Assembly (NCBI RefSeq): GCF_023161665.1
Contig: NZ_JALNTW010000001.1
Location: 603,544-667,543 of the forward strand
Length of the DNA: 64,000 nt
Direction of reading: 5' to 3'
DNA from: Shewanella sp. 1CM18E
Lineage (GTDB): Bacteria; Pseudomonadota; Gammaproteobacteria; Enterobacterales; Shewanellaceae
Part shown: in pieces, positions 61,101 to 64,000 of the stretch
Position numbering within the stretch: the first letter of the stretch is position 1
How the letters are laid out: the number at the start of each line of letters is the position of its first letter
The notes under the pieces: model-generated
Database searches by the model: none
Seen by the model: the letters and a program-made list of their open reading frames with translations, nothing else
Told to the model about the DNA's origin: nothing
Program-made: the position numbers and the translations under genes

Positions 61101-62144
61101 CTAAAACGCAGCTTAGCTGGCGTGCAGATTATTGTTCTGAAAACCCAAAGCATGCTGTCACCAACGCCAGCAAAACTTGGCTGGGCATTATCGGTTAACC
61201 CGTTGATCCCAGATCACTTACTGCATTTAATCACTAAACCAGAGTTCTTCGAAAGTAAGTACGCTGCAACACAAGCCTCAAAACAGAAAAGTCTTAGCCG
61301 TGAGCAAGCTATTAAGCAAAATAAGCTAGTTTTAGTGGCAGAAGATCATCCTATAAACCAAGATGTTATTCGAATGCAGCTAAGTAAACTCGGCTATGTT
61401 GGCGATATTTTTGATGATGGTCAGCAAGCCCTAACGGCTTACCACCAGCAAAAGTACAACTTACTGCTAACAGATTGCCATATGCCGGAGCTTGACGGTT
61501 ATGGACTAGTCAATGCTATTCGTGAAAATGAGCGCTCATTGCAACTACCACGTTTGCCAATCGTTGCACTTACCGCTAATGCTATGTCGAGCGAAAAAGA
61601 GCGCTGTCAGCACTTGGGTTTCGATGATTATTTAATTAAACCAATTAGCCTAAACCAGCTGAGTCAAGTGCTACAAACTCATTTAAATAATATGGCGACT
61701 TGCACAGATGAAACAACTGAAAACGTTTCTCCAGAGGCTACTCAAGCTGAGACTCAACAGGCAGAAGCTGACGATCTACTAGATAAACTTGCGCCAACGC
61801 CTGCTGAAGATACATTAGCGCCAGTTATTGACCTTGATGCACTCGTCGGCAATTTTGGCGATATGGCTATTTGTATTAGTCTATTAAATAAGTTTATTGC
61901 CACCTCAGAGCAAGACTTACCCTTACTGCAACGGGCTGTAGTTAATGCAGATTTTGATGCTATCGGAAATATTGCTCATAGATTCAAAGGCGCAGCAGGC
62001 GTGATAGAATCACAGGCTTTAGCACTAGTAGCCAAAGAACTAGAAGCAACCGCAGTTGCCCATGATCTAAACCTTTGCCAGCAGCTATTGACTACACTTG
62101 AGCAGACTATGACGCAAATAACCATAGTCGTGGAGCAATTGTAA
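58140..62144 (+). CDS. BvgS/VieS-like hybrid sensor histidine kinase
   Basis: A 1334-residue membrane sensor. A signal peptide (1-19) leads to two periplasmic type-3 solute-binding domains (about 30-255 and 275-505), one membrane helix (about 512-532) and a PAS-like region (550-675). A HisKA domain (FLAMMSHEIRTP, His692) is followed by an ATPase with NNLLNNASKF and GTGLGLS. A receiver has LLTDCHMPELDG (Asp1112), and a C-terminal HPt has IAHRFKGAAG (His1280). Phosphate should pass His-Asp-His to the partner receiver encoded next, whose ATG overlaps this stop (TAATG). The ligand is unknown; the binding domains suggest amino acids or other small solutes. Confidence 0.93.
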   Translation: MHRALLILFFLLTSLSAFAQETEDQGSERIIKVGYPAFDWQPFTYVSKDKKVIGLLPSIFQEIAKNSGYKIEVVTYPCYAEVNQALRHGEVDIIMGASKTPERMTWLSFSSPIMLVPNAVITREPNISSLLELKDQHIATEAGFAINEVLLRATASQIELSNYPGSQDAYSAVAKGYVDAYVGNAITLDYLRTHQNAPDNLNIALLNDMPFDHLHFAGLYKNQKLIDELNRGLKLISSKTFNRLYETWLTKSQSRYVYQQHDLNLTDDEINAMREKRNIKVLYSSDNHPFAFTNDDGEMDGMSADILKMMAKKLNLNLEATAYSGNKIESELIEGEFDLILAYTCKEQDIPYISCTSAYMRDPWIAVTSVKSNTLSLSKTSTLGVLSGHQKLNNIEPHFPSAEVYSFGSTKHMLNAVLDNKVNVAILPLSKANSLIGPRYFGQLKVIHDPIGKHTRAISFGVNKSAPVLLSILNKASTSISEEELEAINHKWNDVKIDSEFSFTKIPSWMLLVLAGICASLLVFVYSNRKLKAEIAQRHSVEKELRLVNSNFGGIVAQLIRYGDDIDDISWSYVSSNIEKYLGITPEQLYQTPHLLMEFLSKHAEEHDFLNDIDESRFSDSLYTTLKLNINGQSSWFQVTGVCTLVSKNRHWTYTLVDISLIKQKQAELNEARQLAESAAEAKSRFLAMMSHEIRTPISGVLSLLELMAPHLNSKELYGIHKNLTHSGNNLLNIVNDVLDFSKIEAGKLSLSPTDCQLSTFICELVQPHIAHVERKGLKFKLWLDPDLAYSVKLDDLRLKQVLNNLLNNASKFTCEGEIWLSVDLLSSTDTQQTISFAVTDTGMGISEGDISKLFLPFEQVDLSSERRFSGTGLGLSICQQLVKLMGGEIAVNSCRGQGSTFKFNLNVPVVAVEVPTLVQKRCGVLASDASSYDLLSDYLKNWHCSTFDLSALNNKISLASWATINKLDILILENQWCEQQGITASWLKRSLAGVQIIVLKTQSMLSPTPAKLGWALSVNPLIPDHLLHLITKPEFFESKYAATQASKQKSLSREQAIKQNKLVLVAEDHPINQDVIRMQLSKLGYVGDIFDDGQQALTAYHQQKYNLLLTDCHMPELDGYGLVNAIRENERSLQLPRLPIVALTANAMSSEKERCQHLGFDDYLIKPISLNQLSQVLQTHLNNMATCTDETTENVSPEATQAETQQAEADDLLDKLAPTPAEDTLAPVIDLDALVGNFGDMAICISLLNKFIATSEQDLPLLQRAVVNADFDAIGNIAHRFKGAAGVIESQALALVAKELEATAVAHDLNLCQQLLTTLEQTMTQITIVVEQL

Positions 62145-63358
62145 TGAAAATTTTGGTTATTGAAGATCATGAATTTCAACGCGAAGCGATGCTGATGCAA
62201 CTCGCGCTAATTGAGCAACCGGTTATTAGTGAAATTAAAACCGCTTCTTCAGGCAGAGCAGCATTAAAACTGATGACTAGCTTTAAGCCTGATGTATTAC
62301 TTTGCGACTTAAAAATGCCTGAAATGGACGGCATTACTTTTCTTGGCTATATCAGTGAGCTCTCGTTTAACGGCTCAATTATTATTACGAGTGCGAGTAA
62401 CCACATAGTACTGAATACAGTGCAAAAAATGTGTTTGAGCTACCACCTAAAAGTGATAGGTGCGATAAGTAAGCCAGTTAAAATTACAATACTCAAAGAG
62501 CTACTACAGTTAGCCCACCTAGAGCAGCAAAGTAACACAACATTTATTGTTAATAATACGCTTAAAAATAAAGATTTTACTGAGAAAGAGCTGGTTCACG
62601 CTTTAGAACAAGGCTGGATTAGACCCTACTTTCAACCACTTGTTGATCTCGATAATGGCGAATGGCGTGGTTGCGAAGCTTTAATCCGCTTTATTCATCC
62701 TGTGCTTGGCGTTTTACCGCCAGCAAGCTTTCTACCTTTATTGAGCAAAATGCAAAAAGATGCCGAGCTCGCACTGCTCAGTATTGAATACATTCTTAGC
62801 AAGCAACCGGAACTCTTGGGCAGATCTGTAGCGGTTAATATCACCCCCACAACATTAATGCATAGCCATTTTGTTGATAAGCTGCTTAATATTGCTGAAA
62901 GACACCCAAATTTAAGTCAAAAGGTTTACTTTGAAATTACCGAATCGGATGCTTTAGAAAATACAGGACGCGCCCTCGAATCGGCTTCACGTTTAGCCAT
63001 GCACGGCTTTAATTTATCGATTGACGATTTTGGTACTGGCTACTCGTCACTCTCACTACTAGATACCCTGCCTTTTGATTCATTGAAAATTGATATGAGC
63101 TTTATCAGGCCAATGGAAAGCAGCAAAACAGCAGCCGCGATTGTTGAAGCATGTTTATTACTAAGTCAGCGTTTACAGCTAGAATCTGTCGCAGAAGGTG
63201 TTGAAACCATAGCTCTTTGGCGTCACCTACAACAGCTTGATTGTAACTTAGCCCAAGGCTACTTTATTGCTGCGCCTATGTCTGCTGAGCGCTTAAAACA
63301 GTGGCACAACGACTGGCAACTCAAAGTCATAAAAGAGCAGCTTGCGAGCCCCTATTAG
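62144..63358 (+). CDS. Response regulator with receiver and EAL domains
   Basis: A 404-residue protein. Residues 1-125 form a receiver domain (ILVIEDHEFQREAMLMQLAL, phospho-Asp55 in LLCDLKMPEMDG). Residues about 150-395 form an EAL c-di-GMP phosphodiesterase with WRGCEALIRF (E178-A-L), FEITESDALENTG, IDDFGTGYSSLSLLDTLP and the SVAEGVETIALW catalytic lysine/glutamate region. It should lower c-di-GMP when phosphorylated by the kinase just upstream, affecting biofilm or motility. It lacks the C-terminal HTH seen in Vibrio VieA. Confidence 0.94.
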   Translation: MKILVIEDHEFQREAMLMQLALIEQPVISEIKTASSGRAALKLMTSFKPDVLLCDLKMPEMDGITFLGYISELSFNGSIIITSASNHIVLNTVQKMCLSYHLKVIGAISKPVKITILKELLQLAHLEQQSNTTFIVNNTLKNKDFTEKELVHALEQGWIRPYFQPLVDLDNGEWRGCEALIRFIHPVLGVLPPASFLPLLSKMQKDAELALLSIEYILSKQPELLGRSVAVNITPTTLMHSHFVDKLLNIAERHPNLSQKVYFEITESDALENTGRALESASRLAMHGFNLSIDDFGTGYSSLSLLDTLPFDSLKIDMSFIRPMESSKTAAAIVEACLLLSQRLQLESVAEGVETIALWRHLQQLDCNLAQGYFIAAPMSAERLKQWHNDWQLKVIKEQLASPY

Positions 63359-63688
63359 CGAATCAATCCAGCTTAAGTTGGCGCTTATTATGCCTAACTG
63401 AAGCTGAAGCTGAAGCTTATTAGAATAACTAGCATCCAATTCTAGTAGCCATATTATAGGCTTTATAAAGCTCATCCCTACCCTTCAACAGCCAACCTAA
63501 CGACTGACTTGCAATCATTAATCGGCTAAAAAGCCACCAAAATCACTATAAAAATCGGCGTAAATGATACTTATAAGCTAACCTTAATTTGTGCTGCAAT
63601 CGTTTTTCTAACAACATCAAAAGGATACTTGTTGTCTAACACTCGATAAGCCACGTGTTACTCACATAGACTGAAGGAATAGTATGTT
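63359..63688. other. Intergenic region
   Basis: A 330-base spacer. CTGAAG is repeated three times at 63398-63415. Otherwise nothing was recognised except the ribosome site (AAGGA at 63674) of the next gene. Confidence 0.5.
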
Positions 63689-64000
63689 GTGAATAGTGTA
63701 TGCCTCCAACCAGAAGCCGCCGAGCAATATGCAAATGCATTTAGCTTATTACCAAGCCCAATAGCAATTATCGATGACTCAGGCGTGATCCAATTAGTTA
63801 ATCGCAGCTGGGAGCAATTTGCATGTTTTGAGCCGTTTAATATCAACAATTGGATTGGCGAAAACTATTTAACACTCCACTTTAAAACCTGTCACGCTCA
63901 AGAATGTGCCCATTCAAAAGCTGTCCCAGACATTGCTTTAAATGTTGCCACTGTGCCAAATCATGTCATACAAAGCCTACAGCAAGCACTAAAGCAACAG
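63689..64000 (+). CDS. PAS-domain protein, 3' end beyond window
   Basis: The frame opens with GTG at 63689 (AAGGA ten bases before) and runs 104 codons to the edge. The N-terminal part, AFSLLPSPIAIIDDSGVIQL then VNRSWEQFACF, is a typical PAS sensor opening, followed by a Cys/His-rich stretch (LHFKTCHAQECAHSK). It is probably a signalling protein such as a diguanylate cyclase or kinase, but the output domain is outside the window. An ATG at 63684 is blocked by an immediate stop. Confidence 0.7.
   Translation, partial: MNSVCLQPEAAEQYANAFSLLPSPIAIIDDSGVIQLVNRSWEQFACFEPFNINNWIGENYLTLHFKTCHAQECAHSKAVPDIALNVATVPNHVIQSLQQALKQQ

Overview
The window looks like a chromosomal segment of a marine gammaproteobacterium close to Shewanella. 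This is inferred from the gene families present (DUF2913, DUF2960, DUF3634 and DUF3833 proteins, a cbb3 oxidase set, a MerR/photolyase/Cfa stress operon, lptF-lptG divergent from pepA) and from the gene layout. No database search was possible. The sequence divides at about position 18,647.

Positions 1-18,647 are the right-hand part of an integrated genomic island. A tyrosine-recombinase gene (16891-18438, minus) lies next to a 47-base 3' fragment of tRNA-Ile2(CAU) at 18601-18647. The fragment has no 5' half, as expected at the distal attachment site of an island inserted into a tRNA gene. The island carries a leucine-rich-repeat protein (cut by the left edge) overlapping a coiled-coil J-domain protein, a NYN-LOTUS putative RNase, and a replication-relaxation-like gene beside an unusual array of short hairpins. 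Next come several very small genes and then a compact five-gene operon at 6268-13613. Its products are a J-like protein with a C-terminal CFI-box, a membrane coiled-coil protein, a divergent 833-residue Hsp70, a pseudokinase fused to an AAA+ ATPase, and a small exported protein. A UvrD-type helicase with zinc fingers precedes the integrase. The five-gene operon is the best candidate for an undescribed system. It resembles a dedicated membrane-linked chaperone/disaggregase machine, possibly for defence or stress, but its function is not known.

Positions 18,648-64,000 look like core chromosome. First comes a minus-strand respiratory cluster (cytochrome c, ccoN, ccoO, and a ccoP fused to a tri-haem dehydrogenase-type cytochrome), followed by a universal stress protein, gabD, cyaB and small conserved genes. 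A ten-gene minus-strand operon (36998 down to 28068) runs from a MerR regulator through photolyase, an NTF2-like protein, SDR, FAD oxidoreductase, DUF1365, Cfa-type methyltransferase and four-haem-free envelope proteins of unknown function (DUF2878, chalcone-isomerase-like, DUF3833). It probably protects against light and modifies membrane lipid. Then come DUF523/DUF1722, DUF368, DUF4442, an ArsR regulator, cold-shock/DUF1294, FKBP isomerase, two M24 peptidases flanking a ROK-family protein, rhlE, a peroxiredoxin-like protein, carboxypeptidase M32, an acetyltransferase, RDD, lptG-lptF and pepA. The window ends with a BvgS/VieS-like hybrid kinase, a REC-EAL phosphodiesterase and the start of a PAS protein.

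The most striking non-coding structure in the core part is a run of three exact 165-bp tandem units at 41581-42075. They are copies of the 3' end of the adjacent M24 peptidase gene plus a 40-bp hairpin spacer. The two copies nearest the gene differ from it, as far as read by eye, only at synonymous positions.
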